From Chitinophagaceae bacterium UBA4411 (lineage in GTDB: Bacteria > Bacteroidota > Bacteroidia > Chitinophagales > Chitinophagaceae): DNA of 64,000 bases. The notes under the pieces were generated by a model. The model was not told the DNA's origin. It was given only the letters and a program-made list of their open reading frames with translations, and did not search any database. A program made the position numbers and the translations under genes. Positions 35,538 to 43,124 of this stretch are shown here, piece by piece; the stretch's first letter is position 1; each line of letters begins with the position of its first letter. The stretch is from the NCBI GenBank assembly GCA_002400415.1, contig DGQP01000003.1, positions 124,001 to 188,000 on the forward strand, read 5' to 3'.

Positions 35538-35810
35538 TTATCTGTTATCGGGTAATTCTTCCTCTATCAACTGGTGTAATTGTTTTTCATTCTGCTCTAT
35601 CCATACAGGTAGTTGCTGTGCCGGCAGTTTCCAGCCACCTTCCTGTTTTACCATCTGGAACAGGATCCTTTCGCCGCGGTCATCCACCACATTAATGCTG
35701 AAACGTTCTGTATCTGCACTATTCAATTTTCTGAAATTAAATTCCCGCAACCTTCCGCCGGCCTTCACCAGCCGGGTGAACTGGATAGCCCTGATAAATT
35801 TTATCTCCAT
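35538..35810 (-). CDS. Conserved-looking 90-residue cytosolic protein, unknown
   Basis: The frame begins MEIKFIRAIQFTRLVKAGG and is compositionally balanced, with a strand FSINVVDDRGERILFQMVKQEGGWKLP (about 37-63) followed by a charged C-terminal helix (VWIEQNEKQLHQLIEEELP). This strand-then-helix pattern with a GGWKLP turn resembles small Bacteroidota proteins of unknown function. No nucleic-acid or metal site is visible. The ATG is preceded by an AT-rich region of about 160 bp to the divergent secreted-protein gene. Codon use is like that of its neighbours, so I consider it a real gene. Confidence 0.6.
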   Translation of the reverse strand: MEIKFIRAIQFTRLVKAGGRLREFNFRKLNSADTERFSINVVDDRGERILFQMVKQEGGWKLPAQQLPVWIEQNEKQLHQLIEEELPDNR

Positions 35811-35974
35811 AAGTTAGCATTATTAATATAGCAACAGTGCAATTACTATGCTAACAGAACATCCGGGAGGTAAAAGTTGTTCACAAATTTGATATTGTAT
35901 ATTGATTGGCTGGGCATAGAATCTTGTATTAATTTTCACAAGCTTCGTTTTATCTTTATACAATAGTTTATGAT

Positions 35975-36466
35975 ATGAAATTTGCTCTTACTCTTTTACT
36001 GGTGATTCCTTTGTCAATGGTTGCACAGGATTGTAAGCTGATCAGGGAAACCGACCCTTATACTAAAGAAAGAACCATCTCCACAGGGTTTATCCCTCTT
36101 GCAGGAGCTTCTCTTTCTATTGATGGCCGGAAGGCCGAAGTTGATTTGTTATTTTCAGTGTCAGGCGCTGACCGTTGCTTTACGGATGCATCCACCGTTG
36201 CTATTTTTTTCGTTGGCAGTAAAGTGAAACAAACCCAGCGGAATGCGGGTTCTATGAATTGTGAAGGACTTTTTCATATTATTTTCCGTAATACTGTTAC
36301 GCCGGCCCCGTTTCTCCGGAAAATGGCGACACAAAAGATTGAAAAGATCATATTCACCGGGTCGGATAAAAAGGAGATAACAATTACCCTGGATACTGAA
36401 CAGCAACAGGTGGTTATGGACCTGGCCGCTTGTATTGTCAAAGAAGCCCCGCCTTTGCTGCAATAA
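35975..36466 (+). CDS. Secreted protein of unknown function, 163 residues
   Basis: A signal peptide (MKFALTLLLVIPLSMVAQ, cleavage about 18) is followed by a mature domain of about 145 residues with alternating strands: TISTGFIPLAGASLSIDGRKAEVDLLFSV (about 36-64) and KIEKIIFTGSDKKEITITLD (about 123-142). A Cys pair (Cys20, Cys58 region) could form a disulfide. No family is recognised. It is the first gene of a plus-strand group with the M48 protease (22 bp downstream) and YbjQ, so it may be a partner or substrate of the protease. Only the position supports that. Confidence 0.6.
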   Translation: MKFALTLLLVIPLSMVAQDCKLIRETDPYTKERTISTGFIPLAGASLSIDGRKAEVDLLFSVSGADRCFTDASTVAIFFVGSKVKQTQRNAGSMNCEGLFHIIFRNTVTPAPFLRKMATQKIEKIIFTGSDKKEITITLDTEQQQVVMDLAACIVKEAPPLLQ

Positions 36467-36487
36467 AAGAGATGCAGTAATTAAACA

Positions 36488-37585
36488 GTGCAGATTAAAT
36501 TTTTATCTGTGAAATCATATTCAGGAACTTATTTTCTTCCCGGCGCTGGGACTGCAGAAGCAACAATACTGGTATTTGATAAAGAAATCCATATTGGTTA
36601 CCCGTCAGATTCCGGTCATCAGCAGGTTCTCAAATGGAATATTACAGACCTGGAAGCAGTCTTTGATCTTGCATCCGGTTCCACCCGCATTCGCAGGAGG
36701 TCTGAGAGAGCCCCTGAATTTTTTATTAATGGTAAAGAGGCTATAGCGTACATTCATGCACTGCAGGCGGAGCAGCAAAAATCCTGGTATCAAAAAGATA
36801 AAGCAAAGGAATGGGGCAGGAATATCCTGATATTTTTGGGGATAGCCGGCGGGTTAGTGTTATTATATTTTCTGCTTGTTCCCTGGATGGCAGAAAAAAT
36901 GGCTTCGCAGGTTTCTGTAAAAACAGAGGAGGATTTTGGTGATGCTGTTTATGCCGGAATGAGACTGGAAGAACAGGAAGATACTGCAGCAAGTTTTGCC
37001 CTTAACCATTTCTTTGCTGTTATGAATGTACATACAGCCTATAATATCCGGGTTACAGTGATAAAGGGGGAGACAGTAAATGCGTTTGCCCTTCCCGGTG
37101 GACGTATTGTAGTTTATACGGCATTATTAGCTGCAATGGAGACTTATCCCGAATTAGCGGCATTACTGGCTCACGAATTTACCCATGTGAACAATAGACA
37201 CTCCACGAAAGCCATTTTCAGGAAACTGGGATCAAAAATATTTATCAGCCTTTTGCTGGGGAAATTTGGATCGGTGACGTCTGTATTGATTGACCAGGCG
37301 GATAATCTCAAATCACTTACTTATTCAAGGTTCCTTGAAAAAGAGGCGGATATGGATGGGCTTGAATTACTGAAAGCCAGAAAAATTGATACCAAAGGAT
37401 TTGCTGATCTTTTTCAGCACCTGAAAGCTTCATCTCCGTCTTCCTCCCTGCCCGAATTTTTAGGCAGCCATCCGGATATGGATAAGCGGATTGAATATAT
37501 CCAGGCCGCAGCAGCGGGTGCAGTGATTACAGAAAATACAGAACTAAGAGCTATTTTTGAAAAATTAAAACAAACCATACAATGA
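36488..37585 (+). CDS. Membrane-anchored M48 family zinc metalloprotease
   Basis: A 365-residue protein starting at GTG (36488-36490). The N-terminal part (1-95) is a soluble domain with basic patch RIRRRSERAPEFF. One transmembrane helix lies at about 112-133 (ILIFLGIAGGLVLLYFLL). The peptidase domain follows: the zinc motif HEFTH at His229-His233, the third ligand Glu286 in EKEADMDG, and NAFALPGGRIVVY at about 198-210, typical of M48C/BepA-like and Oma1-like peptidases. The catalytic part should lie on the periplasmic side. YbjQ overlaps its stop codon by 4 nt (ATGA), so translation is coupled. A role in envelope quality control is inferred from the family. Confidence 0.85.
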   Translation: MQIKFLSVKSYSGTYFLPGAGTAEATILVFDKEIHIGYPSDSGHQQVLKWNITDLEAVFDLASGSTRIRRRSERAPEFFINGKEAIAYIHALQAEQQKSWYQKDKAKEWGRNILIFLGIAGGLVLLYFLLVPWMAEKMASQVSVKTEEDFGDAVYAGMRLEEQEDTAASFALNHFFAVMNVHTAYNIRVTVIKGETVNAFALPGGRIVVYTALLAAMETYPELAALLAHEFTHVNNRHSTKAIFRKLGSKIFISLLLGKFGSVTSVLIDQADNLKSLTYSRFLEKEADMDGLELLKARKIDTKGFADLFQHLKASSPSSSLPEFLGSHPDMDKRIEYIQAAAAGAVITENTELRAIFEKLKQTIQ

Positions 37586-37899
37586 TTATTACGACAACAA
37601 ATACCGTAGATGGAAGACCTGTGCAGGAATACCTGGGTGTAATCAATGCACAAAGCATTATTGGTGCCAACATCTTCAAAGATTTTCTCGGAGGCCTGCG
37701 GGATGTGTTTGGAGGAAGAAGCAAGACTTATGAGAGAGTTCTTGAAGAAGCCAAAGAAGATGCCCTGAGAGAATTATCCCAGAAAGCGCAGGCAATGGGA
37801 GCCAATGGTATCCTGGGGGTTGACCTGGACTTTGAAACTGTGGGAGGAAGCGGCAGTATGCTGATGGTAATTGCCACAGGTACAGCCGTAAGACTATAA
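37582..37899 (+). CDS. YbjQ/UPF0145 family protein
   Basis: A 105-residue cytosolic protein. It begins with the family motif ITTTNTVDGRPVQEYLGVI, has the conserved GANIFKDFLGGLRDVFGGRS segment (28-48) and ends with the NGILGVDLDFETVG strand and a GTAVRL tail. YbjQ-like proteins form pentameric rings with a hydrophobic surface; their function is unknown. The ATG overlaps the stop of the M48 protease gene (ATGA), so both are made from one mRNA. The terminator at 37922-37960 closes the operon. A role together with the protease is suggested only by the coupling. Confidence 0.85.
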   Translation: MIITTTNTVDGRPVQEYLGVINAQSIIGANIFKDFLGGLRDVFGGRSKTYERVLEEAKEDALRELSQKAQAMGANGILGVDLDFETVGGSGSMLMVIATGTAVRL

Positions 37900-37921
37900 A
37901 CCGTAATTCGTTTGATGATTG

Positions 37922-37960
37922 ATACCCATTTCCTCTAACAACAGGAGATGGGTGTTTTTT
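37922..37960 (+). terminator. Terminator of the secreted-protein/M48/YbjQ operon
   Basis: An 11-bp stem with one G-T pair (ACCCAT...ATGGGT with CCT/AGG above it) and eight-base loop, followed by TTTTTTTT on the plus strand. Confidence 0.75.
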
Positions 37961-38569
37961 TTACCGGAAGTTACCGGTAATGGCATAACAAATGCGGTCA
38001 GTAATCTTATGAAACACCTGGCCGTTGATTTCCCGCATCCTTCTTCGTTCAGATTTGTCGGTAAGACGCCCGTGTTTATCAAAGAATTGCCGGTCATTAA
38101 AAAAAGCAAGAGCATAATATTTCTCTCCGTTCAGGAAGGAGTTAAGATGGCTATTTCGCATCGAAATAAATACAAGGCTTTTCTGCTGCCTGTTTTCGTA
38201 ATAATCCAGTTTGCTGATCCAGGTACAATGAATGAGACGCATGTCAGCCGCAAGGCCAATGATTTCAGCCGCAGGGTACTGGTATTTTTCCAGGGTATCA
38301 GCAAAATCATTCTCGAGGAGGTCAAAGCCATAAATATGTCTTGAACTGTCGGACAGCATTTCAAAAGAGATATAGCGGAAATTGCGGTCTTCAAATTGCA
38401 AATGAAAGGGTTTGATGGCATAGTAGCTCCTGAAACGGTTCCGGATACTGTCCAGCATTTCTTTGTTCTCATTATAATAGCGGCTGGCAAAATTCTTACC
38501 CGGTGTGGAGCAGGATACAATACTGCATACAAAAAGAAAGGGGATAATATAATGAATTGATCTCCGCAT
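37961..38569 (-). CDS. Lipoprotein of unknown function, translationally coupled to upstream cysteine-peptidase-like protein
   Basis: A 202-residue protein with a lipoprotein signal: hydrophobic IIPFLFVCSIVSC, lipidated Cys20 preceded by IVS. The mature part is acidic-basic mixed and Tyr/Phe-rich, with segments YYAIKPFHLQFEDRNFRYISFEML (about 49-72) and YYALAFFNDRQFFDKHGRLTD (about 151-171); the C-terminal DRICYAI may place a second Cys near the end. No family recognised. Its ATG shares one base with the stop of the preceding gene (TGATG), so both products are probably made together and perhaps act as a pair at the inner face of the outer membrane. The downstream convergent operon's T-run lies 2 bp away. 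Confidence 0.6.
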   Translation of the reverse strand: MRRSIHYIIPFLFVCSIVSCSTPGKNFASRYYNENKEMLDSIRNRFRSYYAIKPFHLQFEDRNFRYISFEMLSDSSRHIYGFDLLENDFADTLEKYQYPAAEIIGLAADMRLIHCTWISKLDYYENRQQKSLVFISMRNSHLNSFLNGEKYYALAFFNDRQFFDKHGRLTDKSERRRMREINGQVFHKITDRICYAITGNFR

Positions 38570-39492
38570 CAGGAACGATTTGTGCAGAAGGTAATGCCAA
38601 AAATAATTTTCTTTAAAAGGCCGGTACTGACCTGCTGGTGAGTTGTTCTTCCTCCGTCAGTGTAGGTAATATGAATAATATCATCTTTCCTGCTTATGTC
38701 CAGTAATAAAACATAGTGTGTGGGAATCCCGAAACGGGTAGCCACATGCTTTTTTTTGTAAAGAAGACGGTTATTGAGATAAAGGAATACCATTCCTTTT
38801 TTTAGTCTTTTCTCCAGGTAAACATAGATGTCATCAACAGAGGGACGGATAAGATCAGCGCCACGGGCCTGCACTTTCCAGTCAAATAACCGGCGCAGCA
38901 TCCGGTTGAATTTCGCAAAATTGGTAGCAGCCCATAGTTTGTTCTCATCGCCACGGTCATATCGTTTATTGAACAGGTTCAGATAACCCTTAAAATGATC
39001 GGCCAGGGTAAGAAACCACATTTGCGTGGCAGGATTGATGTCGAGCATCCCTTTGTACTTAAGATTGCCTGCCATTGATCGGACTGCTTCTGATGGTTCA
39101 AATACCGTCCGGCCCATTTGTGCCTTTCCTTCTTTATACAATTGTATTAATAATTTGACAAACCCGAGCGGATCATGGTCAAGTGTTACAAATGATAAAG
39201 CTGTGTACCCGCAAAAATTAGTATTCCTGCTTTCAAAAGCATAAGCAGGTCTCTGTACATAGAGATGCAGGTTTTCCAGCAGGTACCCGGGCCTGATATT
39301 CGGCCAGAAAATACTGGAGTCCAGTTTAGGTAAAGTTCTTAAATAATTAGCAGCATCTTCCAAAGTTGAGTTGCGGGCTGAATCTGTATTGTTGTTAAAC
39401 GCAAATAAGGGAACGGTGATCCAGCAGAAAAAGAAACAGAGTGCTCCCGCTTTAAAATGATGCAGCTTTTTACCAGGTGGTGAATTTTGCAA
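38569..39492 (-). CDS. Exported papain-fold (C39-like) cysteine peptidase candidate
   Basis: A 307-residue protein with a hydrophobic signal segment (about 16-31, ending LFAF). Cys94 in TNFCGYTALSF lies where papain-like enzymes have their nucleophile, with the preceding Asn and following Gly-Tyr-Thr. His259 in PTHYVLLLDI and Asp279 in YTDGGR would complete a Cys-His-Asp triad, and the order and spacing resemble peptidase C39 or transglutaminase-like folds. The region between (about 100-230) is a helical insertion with many aromatics. I infer a papain-like peptidase or amidase; no substrate is visible and some such proteins are inactive. It is coupled by TGATG to the downstream lipoprotein gene. 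Confidence 0.55.
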   Translation of the reverse strand: MQNSPPGKKLHHFKAGALCFFFCWITVPLFAFNNNTDSARNSTLEDAANYLRTLPKLDSSIFWPNIRPGYLLENLHLYVQRPAYAFESRNTNFCGYTALSFVTLDHDPLGFVKLLIQLYKEGKAQMGRTVFEPSEAVRSMAGNLKYKGMLDINPATQMWFLTLADHFKGYLNLFNKRYDRGDENKLWAATNFAKFNRMLRRLFDWKVQARGADLIRPSVDDIYVYLEKRLKKGMVFLYLNNRLLYKKKHVATRFGIPTHYVLLLDISRKDDIIHITYTDGGRTTHQQVSTGLLKKIIFGITFCTNRS

Positions 39493-39551
39493 GGGTTTGA
39501 ATTTAGTGAAATCAGGTTAAGGATTTAAAAATACGAAACATGTTTGTGGAA

Positions 39552-39577
39552 ATAAAAAAGCCTGCTGGGCAGCAGGC
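39552..39577 (-). terminator. Terminator downstream of the TetR-controlled secreted protein
   Basis: A 7-bp GC-rich stem GCCTGCT/AGCAGGC with a four-base loop. The minus-strand tail is TTTTTTATT, 42 bp past the stop at 39619. Confidence 0.7.
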
Positions 39578-39618
39578 AGGTTCTTCATTGTGCAGGAAAT
39601 ATTGTATGGTAATATCTT

Positions 39619-40197
39619 TTATTTACATTGATTATACAACTGAATTACTTCCGCCAGTTTTTCATAACCGGCAGTTTTATTTTTGACGCTTTCTGTTACA
39701 GCAGGACAGTCGGTACAAACGGAGACAACCACATCTGTAAAGTTCTTCTTCGTAACCAGGTGCAGGTTATTGTCCTTGCTGGTGCGGATAAAGAAATCTT
39801 TTACCGCGCCTTCGGAGCCTGAACTTACACCCACTGCTTCAGAGCCGTTGAATATAATCTGGCCTGACGCATCGGTTACTTTCTGGTAAAGGGACGCCTT
39901 CGGGCCACTGCTTACCAGTTTAAAAAAATCACTGCTATAACTGATGTAAGTGCTGCCATCAAAGCCGGTTTCTTTAATATCATTGCCAGTATAGGTTGCT
40001 TTTTTACCATCAGCAGCCAGGAAAACAACAGCGGCTTTTGATTTGAAATTCTCCTTGACAAAGCCTTCCAGCCGGGTATTGTCGTTCAGAATAATGTAAC
40101 CAGTCTTAAAGCCGTCAGGAGCCTGTGCATTGGAACTTGTGGTGGTAATCAGTAAAAGGGAAAGAGAAAACAACGCCAGGGAGAGAGCATGTTTCAT
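39619..40197 (-). CDS. Secreted protein of unknown function, likely TetR target
   Basis: A 192-residue protein with signal peptide MKHALSLALFSLSLLLITTTSSNAQ. The mature part is a beta-rich domain: FKTGYIILNDNTRLEGFVKENFKSKAAVVFLAADGKKATYTGNDIKETGFDG (about 30-80), with repeated strand-turn units like those of small beta-barrels, then DFFKLVSSGPKASLYQKVTD and a Cys pair (VCTDCP) near 165-170 plus a terminal Cys. It resembles no family I can name. An 18-bp palindrome 35 bp upstream of its ATG matches the one in front of the neighbouring TetR gene, so its expression is probably repressed by that regulator. A terminator at 39552-39577 follows. Confidence 0.65.
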   Translation of the reverse strand: MKHALSLALFSLSLLLITTTSSNAQAPDGFKTGYIILNDNTRLEGFVKENFKSKAAVVFLAADGKKATYTGNDIKETGFDGSTYISYSSDFFKLVSSGPKASLYQKVTDASGQIIFNGSEAVGVSSGSEGAVKDFFIRTSKDNNLHLVTKKNFTDVVVSVCTDCPAVTESVKNKTAGYEKLAEVIQLYNQCK

Positions 40198-40231
40198 GGT
40201 TGTAGGTTTTTAAATAATTAAATGTGTTATT

Positions 40232-40249
40232 ACTTACTAATAAGTAAGC
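40232..40249 (-). promoter_or_regulatory. TetR operator 1, upstream of the secreted-protein gene
   Basis: ACTTACTAATAAGTAAGC has the arms CTTACT/AGTAAG around a four-base centre. Half-sites are shared with operator 2 at 40858-40875. It lies 35 bp upstream of the ATG at 40197. Confidence 0.65.
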
Positions 40250-40266
40250 AGTTGAGGTAAAAAATT

Positions 40267-40839
40267 TTAAGTACTTATCTGGTCAATGATGCTTTTACAA
40301 ATAGCTATATAATCTTTTTTTCCTGTGATGCGGGCTAATTGTACACCAGCGGCCAGGTTGGTCATAATCAGCAATGATTTTACCCTTGCTGTTTCCGGGA
40401 AATTCAATTCGCCGCTTCTCTTTCCCTGCTGCAATACTTTTTCCACCATTCCCAATACCATTTCGATCAGTTCTCCCAGTTTGGCCTTTACAGATTCAGG
40501 CATTGTATTGTAATCGGAACAAACTGAGCCAATAATGCAGATCTTATTTTGTTCACAGAGATCTGTATACCGGCTGATGAAAATATCCAGTTTTTGCTTT
40601 GCAGTCATGCCGGGTGTATTGATTTTCGTCCCCAGTTCTTTGTAGCGTTGTATATACTGGTCAATGATCCCCGCCAGCAGGTCTTCTTTTCCCGGAAAGT
40701 GATAGTGAACAGCGGCATTTTTAATATCCAGTTCTTTGGAAATATCGGCATAACTAAAGGCATTATACCCGTAAACCTGGATGAATTCGGTACCCAGTCG
40801 TAAAATTTCTTCTTTTGTATCGGTTTGCCTGACCGTCAT
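40267..40839 (-). CDS. TetR/AcrR family transcriptional repressor
   Basis: A 190-residue regulator. The N-terminal HTH (about 7-55) has the TetR signature: ILRLGTEFIQVYGYNAFSYADISKELDIKNAAVHYHFPGKEDLLAGII. The rest is the helical ligand and dimerisation domain with segments NKICIIGSVCSDYN (about 97-110) and a Leu/Met-rich C-terminal helix. The ligand is unknown; two Cys (Cys97 region, Cys106) could take part in sensing. Its own promoter has the -7 element TATATTTG four bases before the ATG, and an operator palindrome directly upstream. A second copy of the palindrome lies ahead of the downstream secreted-protein gene, so autoregulation with one target is likely. Confidence 0.9.
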   Translation of the reverse strand: MTVRQTDTKEEILRLGTEFIQVYGYNAFSYADISKELDIKNAAVHYHFPGKEDLLAGIIDQYIQRYKELGTKINTPGMTAKQKLDIFISRYTDLCEQNKICIIGSVCSDYNTMPESVKAKLGELIEMVLGMVEKVLQQGKRSGELNFPETARVKSLLIMTNLAAGVQLARITGKKDYIAICKSIIDQIST

Positions 40840-40843
40840 TTTT

Positions 40844-40851
40844 CAAATATA
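40844..40851 (-). promoter_or_regulatory. -7 promoter element of the TetR gene; implies leaderless mRNA
   Basis: The minus strand reads TATATTTG, matching TAnnTTTG exactly, and ends four bases before the ATG at 40839. Confidence 0.6.
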
Positions 40852-40857
40852 AGAAAT

Positions 40858-40875
40858 ACTTACTACTTAGTAAGT
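40858..40875 (-). promoter_or_regulatory. TetR operator 2, between -7 and -33 of the TetR promoter
   Basis: ACTTACTACTTAGTAAGT has 8-bp arms (ACTTACTA/TAGTAAGT) around a two-base centre. It sits just upstream of the -7 element, where bound repressor would block RNA polymerase. Confidence 0.7.
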
Positions 40876-41063
40876 TACTTTTTGGGGTCGCAAAATGCGT
40901 AAAATAACTAACGGTTATTACGATGAAACAGGGTTAACCCTTACCTCTTTATCCTAAATCCGGTAAAGCTGTAGTAGCAGATAGTACAGCACATTAACAT
41001 CTTGTTCTATTGATTACAAAAGTCAGTTGCACGTACTTTGACTTGTCAAATTCCAATACCTGT

Positions 41064-41180
41064 GAAAGCGACCACTAAATCCATCCTTTGAAAACCGACC
41101 CTGTTGGAAAACCCGTTTATCCGATCCTTTGAAAAATACCGGCCCTGAAAAACCAACGATCCCAATCCTTTGAAAACCGC
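41064..41180. repeat. Direct repeats with 41-bp spacing upstream of the ATPase-like gene
   Basis: ATCCTTTGAAAA occurs at 41083, 41124 and 41165, exactly 41 bp apart. A second, weaker element (CCTG with GAAAA following) is interleaved near 41060, 41102 and 41144. The last copy ends about 18 bp before the ATG at 41195. The rest of the 356-bp gap between the TetR gene and this gene holds operator 2 and nothing else recognised. Confidence 0.7.
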
Positions 41181-41194
41181 CAAAATAGTACCTT

Positions 41195-41623
41195 ATGGAA
41201 AAGCAAACCGATCTTGCTGCAGATACGACCGTCCAGGAAACATCTTTGCAGCAACTTGTCAGTACCCTGGTTAACAGTTCCCTGCCGGCTGCACTTCAAA
41301 ACAAAACCATTGTTTCGAACGAAGTCGGGCAGGGGGTTGTACTGGGAGTTGAAAAGGTTAAGGTAATTCCCATCCTGAAGGAACTGCTGGATACTGTGAT
41401 CATGAATTCCCGCAATGGTGAAATTCATATTACAGCAGAACGCTATCATGGTATTGTGATCCTGCAGATACAGGAGAGAAATAATTTTAACGGGTATGCA
41501 TTGGCATTCAGTGTCAATTCCATTGAACATGAGGCTGTTGAAATCGGCGGACATATAGCCATTAAAGATCCGAGAGCAAGAGTGGCTACTATCTCTTTTA
41601 CCTTCCCCAACCTTGCAGCATAA
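41195..41623 (+). CDS. Degenerate GHKL/histidine-kinase-ATPase-like protein
   Basis: A 142-residue cytosolic protein. The C-terminal 90 residues follow the HATPase_c strand order: VKVIPILKELLDTVIMNSRNGEIHITAERYHGIVILQIQE at about 55-94, corresponding to the helix before the N box and strands 1-2, then IEIGGHIAIKDPRARVATISFTFP at the end, which corresponds to the region after the G2 box. The catalytic pieces are missing: there is no N-box Asn-Asn pair, no DxGxG motif and no GxGL lid. It therefore probably does not bind ATP and may instead bind a kinase or a small ligand. It has its own upstream repeats (41083-41176) and stands alone. The HATPase assignment is from pattern by eye. Confidence 0.45.
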   Translation: MEKQTDLAADTTVQETSLQQLVSTLVNSSLPAALQNKTIVSNEVGQGVVLGVEKVKVIPILKELLDTVIMNSRNGEIHITAERYHGIVILQIQERNNFNGYALAFSVNSIEHEAVEIGGHIAIKDPRARVATISFTFPNLAA

Positions 41624-41732
41624 CTTTTTTGTACCGGAAAAAACTGCAGATGCGTTATATTATTTGCTATTGAAAATGAAAAAGTAAAAGCCCCGACCCC
41701 TATCGGCCTTAAGATATCCGTATATTGTTTGA

Positions 41733-42923
41733 TTATCCTGCTAATACAGATTCACCTGCTGAGATGACTTGTCTGATCCGGCTAACTTCCGGGGCCACCG
41801 TATTAAATAAGTATCTGTACGTACGGTGAACTTTTGACGGCACGGCCCCTGTCGCCTGGTGAATCGCCATCATTTTCTTATTGAAATCACCTACCCAGGC
41901 CAGTTCTATTTCCCGGATGGTATGACGGGGGAGTATTTCTTGCTGCAGGCAGCGGATCAGGGCAGACTCGATGCCATGATTCTGGTATTTATGCTTGCAT
42001 CCCATCACGATGACGCGGAGACGGTCAATGGTGGTGGTATTTTTATACCAGAGGAATTTGAGTTTGCTGAAAAAATTCATTTTCCCCCGCAGGTGCCTGA
42101 GTAACTGGTTGATGTCCGGCATGCAAATGATGAATGCGATGGGCTCTTCGTTATGATAAGCGAACCAGATGATCTTTTGATCCATGACCGGCTCCATCTG
42201 GTGAAACGATTCCCGGATAGTAGTCTTGTCTATAGGATGAAAATTTTCAAAATCGTTCCAGGCCTCGTTATATATCTCATGAAAATCGCTGAAAAATTTT
42301 TCTTTATTTGATAAAATAAAGTGCCTGAAAGAGTATTCCTTTTTATTCATAACCCATGCAGCGATCTTTGAAAAGCGTTCAGGCATCGGTTGGGTGATAT
42401 CCAGCGTATTGGTCAGCTGGTCATAGGCCTTTTCAAAACCATAGGATTCGAAAAGGTACTGGTAATAAGGATGATTATAATTCATTCCATATCCGGGAGG
42501 GGCGAAACCTTCAACGAGCAATCCCCAGAATTTATCATTTTCACCGAAGTTGATGGGACCGTCCATGGCTTCCATTCCTTTTGCCTGCAACCACCCGGCA
42601 GCCGTATCAAAGAGGAGATGGGCTGCGGCTGTATCTTCGATACATTCGAAAAAGCCTGTTCCGCCTGTAGGCTTCCCGGTATCAGACTGATGGTGATTGT
42701 TGATGAAAGCAGCTATGCGGCCAATGACCTCCTGATCATCATTTCTCAATAGCCAGCGTGTACAGGTGCCATGATTGAAGAAACTATTTCTTGCCGGATC
42801 GAAAACGGACTCTATTTCATTTTCCAATGGAGCGATCCATGCTTTATCCTCGCGATATATCTTTTGGGGAAGATCAAGGAATGCCCTGATATCCCTGCTA
42901 CTCCTTATCTCAGAAATGATCAT
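41733..42923 (-). CDS. GNAT-fold N-acyltransferase-like protein, Bacteroidota type
   Basis: A 396-residue protein. The N-terminal half (1-175) has a GNAT-like pattern: the motif RIAAFINNHHQS... (about 68-79) as central strand, TGGTGFFECIEDTAAAHLLFDTAAGWLQAKGMEAMDGPINFG (about 85-127) and YNHPYYQYLFESYGFEKAYDQL. The C-terminal half (190-396) repeats a GNAT arrangement with RVIVMGCKHKYQNHGIESALIRCL (about 304-327) as the pantetheine-loop-like segment and WVGDFNKKMMAIHQATGAVPSKVHRTYRYLF as the last strands. Tandem GNAT proteins of this type are common in Bacteroidetes and have no assigned substrate. It is convergent with the ATPase-like gene. Confidence 0.6.
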   Translation of the reverse strand: MIISEIRSSRDIRAFLDLPQKIYREDKAWIAPLENEIESVFDPARNSFFNHGTCTRWLLRNDDQEVIGRIAAFINNHHQSDTGKPTGGTGFFECIEDTAAAHLLFDTAAGWLQAKGMEAMDGPINFGENDKFWGLLVEGFAPPGYGMNYNHPYYQYLFESYGFEKAYDQLTNTLDITQPMPERFSKIAAWVMNKKEYSFRHFILSNKEKFFSDFHEIYNEAWNDFENFHPIDKTTIRESFHQMEPVMDQKIIWFAYHNEEPIAFIICMPDINQLLRHLRGKMNFFSKLKFLWYKNTTTIDRLRVIVMGCKHKYQNHGIESALIRCLQQEILPRHTIREIELAWVGDFNKKMMAIHQATGAVPSKVHRTYRYLFNTVAPEVSRIRQVISAGESVLAG

Positions 42924-43071
42924 ACACTTGTTCTTTTAAGGTCACTCTGCTCATTATTGTAAACCATTGCTTGTGTTCCCGCTGGAATGGCAATTGACGG
43001 AACAAAAGACCTGTAAAATTACAGGGCAGGGCATTCCCGGAGGCTGACGTTGGTCACATCAAACAAAAATG

Positions 43072-43098
43072 AAAGCCCCGATTCTATACCGGGGCTTT
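43072..43098 (-). terminator. Terminator of ahcY
   Basis: A 9-bp stem AAAGCCCCG/CGGGGCTTT with a nine-base loop; on the minus strand it is followed by TTTCATTTTTG. It lies 26 bp beyond the ahcY stop. Confidence 0.75.
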
Positions 43099-43124
43099 TC
43101 ACAAGGGAAATATCAGCGATAATA

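Noticed and set aside
41117..41554. 145-codon frame antisense to the ATPase-like gene, including the repeats
   Set aside because: The plus-strand frame has HATPase-like strand order; the antisense reading is aromatic- and Cys-rich without pattern.
41682..41712. Weak hairpin between the ATPase-like gene and the GNAT-like gene as terminator
   Set aside because: Stem has internal mismatches and no T-run on either side.
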